NCBI RefSeq assembly: GCF_003987135.1
Contig: NZ_PIPJ01000001.1
Location: 1-64,000 of the forward strand
Source of the DNA: Aliidiomarina iranensis
GTDB lineage: Bacteria; Pseudomonadota; Gammaproteobacteria; Enterobacterales; Alteromonadaceae
Length of the DNA stretch: 64,000 bases
Direction of reading: 5' to 3'
In this document: positions 55,089 through 64,000 of the stretch, piece after piece
How positions within the stretch are numbered: position 1 is the stretch's first letter
How the letters are laid out: each line of letters begins with the position of its first letter
The notes under the pieces: model-generated
What the model saw: only the letters and a program-made list of their open reading frames with translations
Told to the model about the DNA's origin: nothing
Databases searched by the model: none
Program-made: the position numbers and the translations under genes

Positions 55089-56567
55089 ATGCGTCAAACA
55101 TGGCAAAAAGAATGGTTTGGTAACATTCGGGGCGATATTTTAGCCGGTTTAGTGGTTGCACTTGCATTGATTCCAGAAGCCATTGCTTTTTCGATTATTG
55201 CCGGTGTAGATCCAAAAGTAGGTTTATATGCGTCTTTCTGTATCTGCGTAATTATGGCGTTTATCGGTGGCCGGCCGGGGCAGATATCCGCAGCTACCGG
55301 GGCTATGGCCTTACTTATGGTTACGTTAGTTCGTGATCATGGCCTTGAGTATCTATTAATTGCCACCCTCCTTACTGGCCTAATTCAATTAATATTTGGC
55401 GTACTGAAGCTTGGTAGTTTAATGCGCTTTGTATCGCGCTCGGTAGTAACGGGTTTCGTGAACGCGCTTGCTATCTTGATTTTTATGGCACAGCTACCTG
55501 AGTTAACGAACGTTACTTGGCACGTATATGCACTTACCGCAGCGGCACTGGTGATTATCTATGGCTTACCTTATATCACCAAAGCTGTGCCATCGCCCCT
55601 TATCGCCATAGTGCTGATAACGGCTTTTGTGATGTACATGGGCATCGATATTCGCACTGTGGGCGATATGGGTGAACTACCCGATAGCTTACCCGTATTT
55701 CTGTGGCCAAATGTTCCGTTGAATTTAGAAACCTTAATGATTGTGTTGCCCTATGCGTTTCCGCTCGCCATCGTTGGTTTGTTGGAATCCATGATGACGC
55801 AAACCATAGTAGATGATTTAACCGATACTAAATCAGATCGAAATAAAGAATGCCGTGGCCAGGGTATTGCCAATATCGGTGCCGGTTTAATGGGCGGTAT
55901 GGCAGGTTGCGCAATGATCGGGCAATCAGTAATTAACATTAAATCTGGGGGGCGTGGCCGGTTATCGATGTTTGTAGCCGGGGTTGCCTTGATTTTAATG
56001 GTAGTGTTCTTATCTGATTGGGTTCGGCAAATACCAATGGCCGCCCTTGTTGGTGTCATGATCATGGTATCCATTGGTACCTTTAGCTGGTCATCGATCA
56101 AAGATATGAAAGAGCACCCGTTGAGCACTAACATTGTTATGGTGGCTACGGTGATTGTAGTGGTGGCTACTCATAATTTAGCTCTAGGTGTGTTTGTTGG
56201 CGTATTACTCGCGGCCTTGTTTTTCGCCGCAAAAGTTGGCAACTATATGTACATTGCTTCTACGATTTCCAAAGATGGCAATCACCGAACTTATTCAGTT
56301 GTGGGGCAGGTGTTTTTTAGTTCCTCAGAGAAGTTTGTCGATTCCTTTGATTTCCAAGAATCGCTTGATAAGGTAACGATTGATTTAGAACGAGCGCATT
56401 TTTGGGATATCACTGCGGTAGCGGCCCTTGATAAGGTTGTTTTGAAATTCCGCCGTGAAGGTGCGGAGGTTATCGTAGAAGGTATGAATAAAGCCACCGC
56501 AACCGTGGTGGATAAATTTGGTGTATCTGATAAACCCGATGCCATCGACCGCTTAATGGGCCATTAA
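55089..56567 (+). CDS. SulP-family anion transporter with STAS domain
   Basis: 492 residues: a transmembrane part with 10-14 helices (residues about 10-385) and a C-terminal STAS domain (about 395-490; [20 protein letters not shown]). The SulP signature region [20 protein letters not shown] and the substrate-loop [12 protein letters not shown] are visible. Family members carry sulfate, bicarbonate or dicarboxylates. The compact size and pairing with a universal stress protein are common in marine bacteria for BicA-like bicarbonate carriers, but the ion is not proven. AGGA lies eight bases before the ATG. Confidence 0.9.
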   Translation: MRQTWQKEWFGNIRGDILAGLVVALALIPEAIAFSIIAGVDPKVGLYASFCICVIMAFIGGRPGQISAATGAMALLMVTLVRDHGLEYLLIATLLTGLIQLIFGVLKLGSLMRFVSRSVVTGFVNALAILIFMAQLPELTNVTWHVYALTAAALVIIYGLPYITKAVPSPLIAIVLITAFVMYMGIDIRTVGDMGELPDSLPVFLWPNVPLNLETLMIVLPYAFPLAIVGLLESMMTQTIVDDLTDTKSDRNKECRGQGIANIGAGLMGGMAGCAMIGQSVINIKSGGRGRLSMFVAGVALILMVVFLSDWVRQIPMAALVGVMIMVSIGTFSWSSIKDMKEHPLSTNIVMVATVIVVVATHNLALGVFVGVLLAALFFAAKVGNYMYIASTISKDGNHRTYSVVGQVFFSSSEKFVDSFDFQESLDKVTIDLERAHFWDITAVAALDKVVLKFRREGAEVIVEGMNKATATVVDKFGVSDKPDAIDRLMGH

Positions 56568-56585
56568 GAACACGAGGATAATGAA

Positions 56586-57437
56586 ATGACAACACATACA
56601 GTTGCTTGTATTGATGGCTCGGCCCTTAGCGATACCGTTGCGGATTATGCGGCTTGGTCGGCGAAGCGCTTAAATAACTCGTTGGTACTTTTAAATGTTC
56701 TTGATGATGTACGTAGCTCTGATGAAGCTGATTTTAGTGGCAACATTGGTATGGACGAGCGCCAGCGTTTACTTGCAGAAATTACTGAGTTAGAAGAAAA
56801 GCGCGCGAAACTATCACGCCAGCAGGGCCATGCGTTTCTTGATGCGGCGCAAGAGCATCTTGCAGGCATGGACATTGAGCCTTTATTACGCCAACGCCAT
56901 GGTGATTTGGTTGATACCTTAGTGGATATTGAAGATGAGATTCGCTTATTAGTGATTGGCCGCCAAGGCAAGCGTGGTAATGGTATTGGCCAGCACATTG
57001 GCCATCAGGTTGAACGGGTTATTCGCGCCTTGCATCGCCCTACTTGGGTGGTAACCGGAAAATTCCAGGAACCAAAACAGATTATGATTGCTTACGACCA
57101 CAGCACAACGGCCAAAAAAGCGGTTGAAATGGTGGCAGGTAGCCCATTGTTTAAGGGAATCCCGGTTCATGTGGTAATGGTTGCGGCACAAACGCATGAT
57201 CATCAAGCACAGCTTGATAGTGCTGCTGCGAAACTGAGCGCTGAAGGCTTTTCGGTAACAACAGCGCTTGTTGCTGGTGATGTGGAAGATAGCCTGCTGC
57301 AGTATGCCGATGAACACAGTATGGATGTAATTGTGATGGGCGCTTACGGGCATTCACGAATTCGGGAATTTTTCGTAGGTAGCCATACGAATAAGTTATT
57401 GAGTAGCACTAAGGTGCCATTGTTGTTGCTGCGCTAG
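56586..57437 (+). CDS. tandem-domain universal stress protein
   Basis: 283 residues with two UspA domains (about 1-150 and 158-283). The second domain keeps the nucleotide-binding pattern GAYGHSRIREFFVGSHTNKL (G-2X-G-9X-G-S); the first has the degenerate GRQGKRGNGIGQHIG. It is 18 bases after the SulP gene with ACGAGGAT before the ATG, so the two form an operon. It may sense ATP or stress to modulate the transporter; this is inferred from pairing only. Confidence 0.9.
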   Translation: MTTHTVACIDGSALSDTVADYAAWSAKRLNNSLVLLNVLDDVRSSDEADFSGNIGMDERQRLLAEITELEEKRAKLSRQQGHAFLDAAQEHLAGMDIEPLLRQRHGDLVDTLVDIEDEIRLLVIGRQGKRGNGIGQHIGHQVERVIRALHRPTWVVTGKFQEPKQIMIAYDHSTTAKKAVEMVAGSPLFKGIPVHVVMVAAQTHDHQAQLDSAAAKLSAEGFSVTTALVAGDVEDSLLQYADEHSMDVIVMGAYGHSRIREFFVGSHTNKLLSSTKVPLLLLR

Positions 57438-57489
57438 GCGTTATTTACGCCATAAGTAAAAGCAACATGGAAAGCGTGTGAGAGGAAAG

Positions 57490-57521
57490 GCCGTTGCAGT
57501 AATGTGCAGCGGCTTTTTTTT
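57490..57521 (+). terminator. intrinsic terminator of the sulP-usp operon
   Basis: GCCGTTGCA (57490-57498) pairs with TGCAGCGGC (57505-57513, one G-U) around GTAATG, followed by eight T residues. Confidence 0.93.
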
Positions 57522-57657
57522 GCTTTAGTTGTTGAGGCCAAATATATTTACTTCGAATACCTTGAGTTCTTTTCTGTTGAACTTTGTTAGTGTGAACCCA
57601 GTTAGCTTGAATAAACGCACCTTAAATCTTTTACAGAAACTTAACGGGAAAAATTGA

Positions 57658-58125
57658 GTGGAAACACCCCTTGCAGATGCAGCAATAGTGCAAAAAATGA
57701 TTCAGATAGTTGCACCAATTTACGCCGTAATGGAGCCATATTTACCCATAATTGCCAGCGTGAGTGTACTAATGGTGCTCGCCTCTATGCTGATTATTCC
57801 GTTTTTAATCGTAAAAATGCCAGCTGATTACTTCGTGAATAAGCGCCGGCCGCGCACATGGAGTATCCCAAGAATTGTGCTGTATATTCTACGGAATTTT
57901 GTTGCTTTCATTTTGTTTATAGCAGGGGTGCTAATGCTGGTGTTACCGGGGCAAGGGTTACTCACCCTTATTGTGGCGGTTGTGGTATCTGATTTTCCGG
58001 GGAAGTTTCGATTAGAGCGCTGGCTTCTTAAACAACGCGGCGTATTGCGGAGCATTAATTGGATTCGAAAACGCTATGATAAGCCTAAAATACATGTACC
58101 AGAGGAATTAGAAGATAAAAGTTAG
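57658..58125 (+). CDS. PGPGW-like small membrane protein
   Basis: 155 residues starting at GTG (an ATG lies 13 codons in, so the start is uncertain). Two to three membrane helices: IIASVSVLMVLASMLIIPFL near 30-50 and IVLYILRNFVAFILFIAGVL near 75-95. The block LMLVLPGQGLLTLIVAVVVS recalls the PGPGW family motif with Gln in place of the second Pro. The C-terminus is basic then acidic. Function unknown. Confidence 0.68.
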   Translation: METPLADAAIVQKMIQIVAPIYAVMEPYLPIIASVSVLMVLASMLIIPFLIVKMPADYFVNKRRPRTWSIPRIVLYILRNFVAFILFIAGVLMLVLPGQGLLTLIVAVVVSDFPGKFRLERWLLKQRGVLRSINWIRKRYDKPKIHVPEELEDKS

Positions 58126-58150
58126 CGCTTACTAACTTTTCAAATAGTTA

Positions 58151-58405
58151 CTATTCATCAATATACCGAGCAAACACTGATTGCCCGGTAGTATTCAAAC
58201 CATTTACCGACCATGCGCCGGTGATAGGATTCTGCAAAACCCGCCCCATCATTTGCATTATTTCACCGGAATCAAAAGTAACGGTGATTTCGCACATGTG
58301 ATTAGCTTCTTTTTTGAAATCAGGAACCGCCACCGCCACAGGTTTTGGCTCATTTCCGGGCTTGCGCCGTTTATGCCAACTGAGCTGGCGAATTTCAAAA
58401 GGCAT
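58151..58405 (-). CDS. unknown small protein
   Basis: 84 residues, soluble, no signal or membrane segment. A basic proline-rich first third (SWHKRRKPGNEPKP) precedes a small domain with EITVTFDSGEIMQMMGRVLQ. No family is recognised. The ribosome site is weak, and a terminator hairpin lies immediately upstream of the ATG. It could be translated from its own weak promoter; expression is uncertain. Confidence 0.5.
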   Translation of the reverse strand: MPFEIRQLSWHKRRKPGNEPKPVAVAVPDFKKEANHMCEITVTFDSGEIMQMMGRVLQNPITGAWSVNGLNTTGQSVFARYIDE

Positions 58406-58411
58406 AGGTTA

Positions 58412-58443
58412 AAACCACCCCCCAGGGGAAAGGAGGGTGGTTT
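58412..58443 (-). terminator. terminator after the symporter gene
   Basis: On the minus strand AAACCACCC and GGGTGGTTT (58435-58443 with 58412-58420) form a 9-bp stem around a loop that itself contains CCCC/GGGG, followed by TTTT. It lies about 20 bases after the symporter stop codon. Confidence 0.8.
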
Positions 58444-58464
58444 ATAACTGTAGCTTTATGGATA

Positions 58465-59637
58465 TCAACTTGGCTCATTATCGCCGGGCTTCGTTTCCGG
58501 AGCAGCTTCGTTTACGAAAAGCGCTATGGCGCCATCGCCGGTAACATTACATGCGGTTCCGAAGCTATCTTGGGCCATATACAGCGCAATCATCAGGGCG
58601 ATCGCCGTTTCACCGAAGCCAAGCATAGAGCCAAGCAGGCCAACGGCCGACATCACGGCACCCCCAGGAACACCCGGAGCCGCGAGCATTACGATGCCCA
58701 GCATCAAAATGAATGGGAAGATGGTGATAAACGAAGGAATGGCCAACGAACCATGGAGCACCATAACGGCTACTGTGCAGCTCACAATGGTAATCGTGGA
58801 GCCGGCCAAGTGCGTGGTAGCGCAGAGCGGAATCGTGAAGTTGGCAACGTCGTCATCAACGTTATTATTTTTTGCACATTGCAGCGTTACTGGAATGGTA
58901 GCAGCACTCGACATGGTGCCCAAGGCGGTGAAGTATGCGGGCAACATATTCTTAATCAGCTTCACAGGTGAAGCGCCCGCTTTGATACCCGCTAGTACAA
59001 ACATGGTAACGATATAGAGCCAATGTAGGGCTACGGCTAGAACCAAAATCACGCCAAAGGTTTTCAAGGTTTCAAATACCGAACCGGCGGCAGCCATTTC
59101 CGCAAATACACCGGCAATGTAAAACGGCAATAAAGGAATGATAATTTTCACTAGCAATAGCTCAATGATATCGCGGCCCTGATCCGATAACGCCTTTAAG
59201 GTTTGCGCACCGGTGGCAGCAATTCCCAAACCTAAAATAAACGCAAGCGTGAGCGCTGTCATCACCCCAAATACAGGCGGAATCTCAAGCTCAATAAAAG
59301 GTTCTAGCACTACACCGGTAATGCCGGCCACATCGGTGTTTTCGGTGGCGAGCATGGGTACAATTAATGCGGCGGCGAAAAAAGCAACAACGCCGGCGAT
59401 AATCGTTGATAAGTAGGCAATACCCAAGGTTCTTCCGAGTAATTTGCCAGAGTTATTCGGCAAGCTAGCAATACCACTGGTGATAAAAAATAGAATCAAA
59501 AGTGGAATAGTAAAGAAGAGGAGTTGGCCAAACATTACTTTGAAGGTAAGTAATAATTGCGTAACCCAATGCGGTGCATACAGCCCAATAAAGCTACCAA
59601 CAACAATACCGGCGATTAATTTAAAAATGAGGCCCAT
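58465..59637 (-). CDS. dicarboxylate/amino acid:cation symporter
   Basis: 390 residues of the DAACS (GltP/DctA) fold with eight membrane helices and two re-entrant hairpins. HP1 shows GTMSSAATIPVTL, helix 7 region has TTHLAGSTITIV, HP2 shows MLAAPGVPGGAVMSAVG, and helix 8 has AQDSFGTACNVTGDGAIALF. The substrate-binding aspartate and asparagine of helix 8 are present. The usual NMDGT of helix 7 reads HLAGST, so the substrate and ion coupling may differ from GltP. Confidence 0.9.
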   Translation of the reverse strand: MGLIFKLIAGIVVGSFIGLYAPHWVTQLLLTFKVMFGQLLFFTIPLLILFFITSGIASLPNNSGKLLGRTLGIAYLSTIIAGVVAFFAAALIVPMLATENTDVAGITGVVLEPFIELEIPPVFGVMTALTLAFILGLGIAATGAQTLKALSDQGRDIIELLLVKIIIPLLPFYIAGVFAEMAAAGSVFETLKTFGVILVLAVALHWLYIVTMFVLAGIKAGASPVKLIKNMLPAYFTALGTMSSAATIPVTLQCAKNNNVDDDVANFTIPLCATTHLAGSTITIVSCTVAVMVLHGSLAIPSFITIFPFILMLGIVMLAAPGVPGGAVMSAVGLLGSMLGFGETAIALMIALYMAQDSFGTACNVTGDGAIALFVNEAAPETKPGDNEPS

Positions 59638-59741
59638 AATATTTTCTCGTTTTTGTTATAGGTGTTTAGAATTTAGGGTAACCCTTAATATTTGCGCAGC
59701 TACCATAGCCTTTTCGGCATAATAGCACAAAATAGAATCGC

Positions 59742-60671
59742 TTAAGGATGAGTATGATGGCGAACCAATGATTCAGAAATAAACCGAGAACCGGCGTTCA
59801 GGCCTTGGTTATAGCCCATATTCAACGAGTCCAGATCCATAGTGAAACGGCTCACTGGAAAATTCGAAGGTGGCGCAATGATATTTAATTGTAAATCTTC
59901 AGGCGGTTCGGCAATGAAATCGAGCGCGCGATTATATTGATCATTACGCTTAGTAACCGCTTCAAACAGCGCAGGGTGTTCAGTAAACAAAGGTTTCAGC
60001 AAACTTGGAAAGCGTGCTTCTTTCTTCTTAAAGCCTAGGGGCTGAGATAACAATACCGTTATATTGCGCGCGCCCTGTTCGTAGGCGTAAATAACCGGAA
60101 TAGAATCGGCTAAGCCGCCATCGGTCATAGGTTCATCGTCGATAGGTGGAAATTCTCGAAATACCACCGGCATGGCGCACGAGGCAGGGAACAGCAGGTT
60201 CATGTTTTCTTCATCCACCAAGTAGTAACAAGCCTTGCCGGTAACAATACTGGTGGTTACTACCGTAAGCGGAATGTTCCGCTGCAGAAACTGCGATATG
60301 TTCAGTGGCACCTCTTCAAAGGACGTATGCCAAAGCCAATTCACATCGCAAAAATGCCCGCCTTTGAGATAGCGGCGGATATTCATAAATTCATCGCGCC
60401 GAGCATACTCGGTAATCACACGGTAAGAACGCTTGTGATTTCCGGCAAGGTAGCCAATAGAATTAGTAGAACCCGCGGAAACACCAATTACTGAATCAAA
60501 GGGATAGAAATTCGCCTCAATGAAAGCATCGAGCACACCAGCGGCAAAAATGCCGCGCATAGCGCCGCCTTCCACAACCAGAGTGTGATGCTGTGAATCA
60601 GGCGCTATTGTTGCTTCTTTTCCGTGAGTATCTGCCGCTACGGGAAAAGCTGTTTGTTCGCTAGTTGTCAT
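59742..60671 (-). CDS. patatin-like phospholipase (YjjU-like)
   Basis: 309 residues from the ATG at 60671 with GAGG upstream; an in-frame GTG five codons earlier is possible. The patatin oxyanion loop GGAMRG, the nucleophile elbow GVSAGS and the DGGL of the Ser-Asp dyad are all present. It should hydrolyse acyl lipids in the cytoplasm. The domain order and length fit the bacterial YjjU group. A polar 35-residue N-terminus precedes the catalytic domain. Confidence 0.9.
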   Translation of the reverse strand: MTTSEQTAFPVAADTHGKEATIAPDSQHHTLVVEGGAMRGIFAAGVLDAFIEANFYPFDSVIGVSAGSTNSIGYLAGNHKRSYRVITEYARRDEFMNIRRYLKGGHFCDVNWLWHTSFEEVPLNISQFLQRNIPLTVVTTSIVTGKACYYLVDEENMNLLFPASCAMPVVFREFPPIDDEPMTDGGLADSIPVIYAYEQGARNITVLLSQPLGFKKKEARFPSLLKPLFTEHPALFEAVTKRNDQYNRALDFIAEPPEDLQLNIIAPPSNFPVSRFTMDLDSLNMGYNQGLNAGSRFISESLVRHHTHP

Positions 60672-60794
60672 TGAGGGCCTCTTCACGGGCGCTGGAATAT
60701 TATTTTGTTTGTTTATTAGTGTAGCAAATTTATGCTGAAGCGAGCGTAAATGTTGCTATAGTAAAAACTCTCATTAGAGTGAAAAAGGAATTTT

Positions 60795-63700
60795 ATGTTG
60801 CGGCCGATACTTTCAAACCAAGGGCTATCTTCGCTGGTTGCGAACCTGCCAAATCTGCGCACTGGTATAGTGTCTTTGCTTATGGCTTTCTGGGTAACCG
60901 GCTGGTTATCAGCGTGCAGCCCTACGCTTGAAAATACCCCCTCTGCAACCGCAAGTACAGCATCGAATGCAAGTGAAAATAACGATGTTATCTTCACGCA
61001 GAACGATGCCAGCGGGAAAGATGTTCGGCAGTTGCGATTTCAATTTTCCGAGCAGATTGCGATTGCTGGCGCTTTACCAAGAAGGGAGCAGGTTGCCGCT
61101 ATTCACTTTGAGGGCGAACACTTCCCAGGCTGCGCTTGGCGGTTTTTAAATACAAAAACCTTAGCGTGCGAACTCGAAAAACCTTTACCGTTAAGTTCCG
61201 AATTTAGGGTATTGATTAGCGCTGAATTTGCCACCATAAATCAGCCCTTGGGAGCGAATTATCGGTTTACCGTTACCACCCCAGCGCCGGAATCTTTGGC
61301 AGACATTTTCAACGACAACGTGAGTATAACCTTCAATACCGATTTAAATGAGCGCCAGATCGAGGGTTGGGGTTATGCATACCCCCTCGATGACACGAGA
61401 GATGTTTTAGCAGAATTTAGCACAACGGTAACCGAGCTTATTGAGCTAAAACGCCCAAATGGAGAGCTGCTGCCGATAAACGGCGAAATTGAAATAGATG
61501 ATGGTTATTTATCTTGGAGAACGCAATTAACGTTGCCGGATGCAGGCCTCTATCAACTGCAAATACCAGCAGGAAGTTTGCTGCCCGGTACCAATCAACC
61601 GCTCCCAGAAACCTTGATAATCCATAAAGCGCGGATATACAACCAGTTGCGGTGGCTGGGTTATCGGTGTGTCAGTCATGATTCTGAACAGCAAGCCTGG
61701 ATATTGGATGATGCAGAAGAATATGTAGCGGAGTGTCCATCTGCTGGCGTGGAAATGCGGTTTAGCCATACTTTCCCAACGCAGAAAACCTGGGGAACTA
61801 GTGTTGGCCGTTTATTGCATGAATATCCTTGGTTATCAGCCCCGGCTTACCCTTTAGATAGCTATAATGATGGCGAAGAATCTTTGTTCGTGGTTACGTT
61901 TTTACCGCTTCCCGATACGAATTATGAAATTGATTTGAATGGGATTTGGCTAGCTCATTTTGCAAATGGTATGAACGCGGAATCAAGCGCAAAGCCGAGG
62001 GCTAATAATGAGGAGCAGCCGAGCATTCAAATAGAAGCGCCAACTCAGGGTGTAATCAAAGTAAAAACACGTGATTTCCCCTCAGATTGGTGGCCCGCTT
62101 GGCAGCAATTAAATGAATTTTTCGATAATCCTTTTCAAACGGTTTTGCGTCTTACCGATGATCAACCGGCGCAAGCAAGTATTCGCTATTCCGATCCGAT
62201 TCAATTACAAGTGCAGGCGCTTACTTCGGCAAATGAGCTAGCTAAATTTCTGAGTAATTCTTTTAACCTTACACCGTTTGAATGGCAATTGGATGAGCAG
62301 AGCAATGGCAACCTCCATCAGTTACCGCTCGATGAGCTGCTTGGACCATCTGGTGTGTTATATGTGGAAGGGCCAAGCGCTTTGCCGAAGAAGCCTGGCT
62401 TTATACAGCGCGATAGTTTTTTATTGGACGTTTTATATGCCTCGGAATGGACCATTTTCACCTGGGATTTAGCTGGCGCAGCTCTTCCGAACGTAGCTAT
62501 TTACCAAGTATGTGCCGGCGAGAGCGAGCCTGCGTTATTGGGTGTTACCGGCGCCGATGGTGTTTTAGTAAGTGCGCCGCAATGGCCGTTGGAGGAAGAT
62601 TTAGAGTGCTGGTTGTGGGCAACAGCAGCATCGCCGGAACACAGTAGCGAGAAGCATGCGAGCATAGCGCTTACTTTACGCGGTGCAAGATTCGAGTTCG
62701 CCCAGGTGACCGGGAGCTTGATACCGGCACAGAAGCATGTGCGTTATCACGATACGCTACATTTTTTAATCGAGTTGCGAAATCGCTATGGTGAGAAGCT
62801 CGATAGCGAAGAACTCGAAGTTTCGATGCGCTCAGACAATCAGGTTTATCCGGTTACGGTGAGCGCTATTAGCACTCAGGGGTTAGCCTCCGGTGCTGTT
62901 CAATTTACTGAGGATATGGCGGCAGGCTCATATTGGTTCCGTGTGAGCTATCAAGGCAAGCTGATTGACTCGGAATCAATTGAACTAACCAAATTTATAG
63001 CGCCGGAACTCGATCTTTCAATGCAAGCCGAGTTGCAACTGGAAAATACTGATTGGTGGTTTTTACGTGGTGAATTACAGCGGATATCCACTGCGGCAAT
63101 GTCCAATCAAGCGGTGGATATCACCTTTGAATTTGATTCATCGAAGTACATTCCACAACAATCCGGCTGGCCAGAATCGTTGGATTATGGATTTTCGTTA
63201 GAAGAAGCCAATACCGAGTATGATTTCGAGCATCGGGTGTTACTGCAAACGGCGAATAACGGTGAATTTACCCTAACTGCTCGAGAGAATGCTGAAGCGG
63301 CTGAAACACAAGGGTTTGCTGCGATCGTTCCGCAGTTATCGCCAAACACACAAGGTTATTTGCGCTGGGAGGTTAGTATCGGAACGGTTAGCGGCGAGCC
63401 GGTTGTAAAAAGTGATAGCCAGGTAATTTATGGTTTACCCGCGTATCCAGGGCTTATTCGGCGTGCTGATAGTGATGTTGAAGTTCGCCTGATTAATGCT
63501 GAAGGGCAGTGGGCCAGTAACGATTTTGTGGCAGAGTTTTATGAGTTAGATAATGAAAATAATTTATTAAACGCCTGTGAGGGCGAGAACGGCAGTGCTA
63601 GATGCGAGCTTCCAGAGGGTAAAGATTTTTTATTGAAGGTTCGAGTAGCTGAGGCGGTTTTTGAACGAATCCTACGGCGTATCGAGATTGAGCAGTTGCA

Positions 63701-64000
63701 GCGGCCAACCCTTGATCTTCCCGATGCTTTTTTTGTTGCTCCGGGCAGTGTTTTGCCGGCGAACGAAGATGCACAGAACTTAGAAACAGAGAACGTAGAA
63801 ACAGAGAACTTAGGCATTGAGAACATAAGTGCAGGCAACAATACGGTTAGCGTAAATTCACCCACGGCACGTTCGGCGTTACTTCTGGTTTACAGCGATA
63901 AACTTGAGCATAAAGAATGGATCGCGTTGGCACCCGGTGAAAACTCGATTCCAATACCTGTTATAGAAAGCTGGGGGGCGGCGGTAGAGGTGGCGCTCGC
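60795..64000 (+). CDS. alpha-2-macroglobulin-like lipoprotein (partial, cut by window end)
   Basis: An uninterrupted frame of 1068 codons runs from the ATG at 60795 (AAAAAGGA upstream) past the last base. Signal peptide and lipobox LSAC put the lipidated cysteine at residue 41. VRQLRFQFSEQIAIAG begins the Ig-like MG1 fold common to bacterial A2M (YfhM type), and DSFLLDVLYASEWTIFTWDL begins a later MG domain. SALLLVYSDK with APGENSIPIPVIESWG near the right edge is also typical. The thioester and bait regions would lie beyond the window. It is a periplasmic protease trap in known relatives, often paired with pbpC. A 15-bp repeat encoding ETEN-type units lies near 63780-63830. Confidence 0.85.
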   Translation, partial: MLRPILSNQGLSSLVANLPNLRTGIVSLLMAFWVTGWLSACSPTLENTPSATASTASNASENNDVIFTQNDASGKDVRQLRFQFSEQIAIAGALPRREQVAAIHFEGEHFPGCAWRFLNTKTLACELEKPLPLSSEFRVLISAEFATINQPLGANYRFTVTTPAPESLADIFNDNVSITFNTDLNERQIEGWGYAYPLDDTRDVLAEFSTTVTELIELKRPNGELLPINGEIEIDDGYLSWRTQLTLPDAGLYQLQIPAGSLLPGTNQPLPETLIIHKARIYNQLRWLGYRCVSHDSEQQAWILDDAEEYVAECPSAGVEMRFSHTFPTQKTWGTSVGRLLHEYPWLSAPAYPLDSYNDGEESLFVVTFLPLPDTNYEIDLNGIWLAHFANGMNAESSAKPRANNEEQPSIQIEAPTQGVIKVKTRDFPSDWWPAWQQLNEFFDNPFQTVLRLTDDQPAQASIRYSDPIQLQVQALTSANELAKFLSNSFNLTPFEWQLDEQSNGNLHQLPLDELLGPSGVLYVEGPSALPKKPGFIQRDSFLLDVLYASEWTIFTWDLAGAALPNVAIYQVCAGESEPALLGVTGADGVLVSAPQWPLEEDLECWLWATAASPEHSSEKHASIALTLRGARFEFAQVTGSLIPAQKHVRYHDTLHFLIELRNRYGEKLDSEELEVSMRSDNQVYPVTVSAISTQGLASGAVQFTEDMAAGSYWFRVSYQGKLIDSESIELTKFIAPELDLSMQAELQLENTDWWFLRGELQRISTAAMSNQAVDITFEFDSSKYIPQQSGWPESLDYGFSLEEANTEYDFEHRVLLQTANNGEFTLTARENAEAAETQGFAAIVPQLSPNTQGYLRWEVSIGTVSGEPVVKSDSQVIYGLPAYPGLIRRADSDVEVRLINAEGQWASNDFVAEFYELDNENNLLNACEGENGSARCELPEGKDFLLKVRVAEAVFERILRRIEIEQLQRPTLDLPDAFFVAPGSVLPANEDAQNLETENVETENLGIENISAGNNTVSVNSPTARSALLLVYSDKLEHKEWIALAPGENSIPIPVIESWGAAVEVAL

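Overview
The window is chromosomal DNA from a gammaproteobacterium. Gene content and protein style suggest the order Alteromonadales, plausibly Idiomarinaceae; this placement is inferred from recognised families and gene order, with no database search. It carries the replication origin (mioC-oriC-mnmG) with the E. coli-like neighbourhood rsmG-parA-parB-atpIBEFHAGDC-glmU-glmS. It also carries the srkA-dsbA-yihG neighbourhood next to an rRNA operon. Almost everything is ordinary core genome: I see no insertion sequence, prophage, CRISPR array or tRNA gene.

Layout. 1-450: tandem promoters and boxA leader of an rRNA operon transcribed leftwards out of the window. 565-6543: yrdA, then the LexA-controlled imuA-imuB-dnaE2 mutagenesis cassette. 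6642-13773: yihG-like acyltransferase, MscS channel, dsbA, srkA, ccoG and mgtE, the last preceded by a small coupled leader ORF. 14119-17061: apbE, and uppP divergent from a DUF368 (PopT-type) gene, both handling the undecaprenyl carrier lipid. 17185-19492: ahpD, ahpC and divergent oxyR. 19517-22780: a PQQ-type sugar dehydrogenase and a TonB receptor closely resembling E. coli PqqU/YncD. 22842-26617: a sigma-54 two-component system and a divergent small secreted protein behind a good -24/-12 promoter. 26734-38436: M28 peptidase, glycosyltransferase, PAP2 phosphatase, GST, EamA transporter, a membrane XRE-regulator pair, AI-2E-family permease, pirin, FMN reductase, rhodanese, small unknowns and yghU. 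38453-49072: glmS, glmU and the complete ATP synthase operon with its promoter. 49214-54563: parB, parA, rsmG, mnmG, oriC and mioC. 54721-57521: a SulP transporter plus universal stress protein behind a long structured leader. 57658-64000: small membrane protein, small unknown, dicarboxylate-type symporter, patatin, and a large alpha-2-macroglobulin-like lipoprotein cut by the right edge.

Functional links. Redox and stress genes recur (dsbA, srkA, ahpCD-oxyR, yghU, rhodanese, universal stress protein). The uppP/PopT pair and the PQQ receptor/dehydrogenase pair are cases where neighbours suggest a shared substrate. The least explained signals are regulatory: the approximately 330-nt sulP leader with alternative hairpins, the 31-codon ORF overlapping the mgtE start, the sigma-54 promoter with an upstream dyad, and the membrane-bound XRE pair. 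Several gene starts were moved downstream from the longest possible frame because a Shine-Dalgarno site or an operator decides the start.
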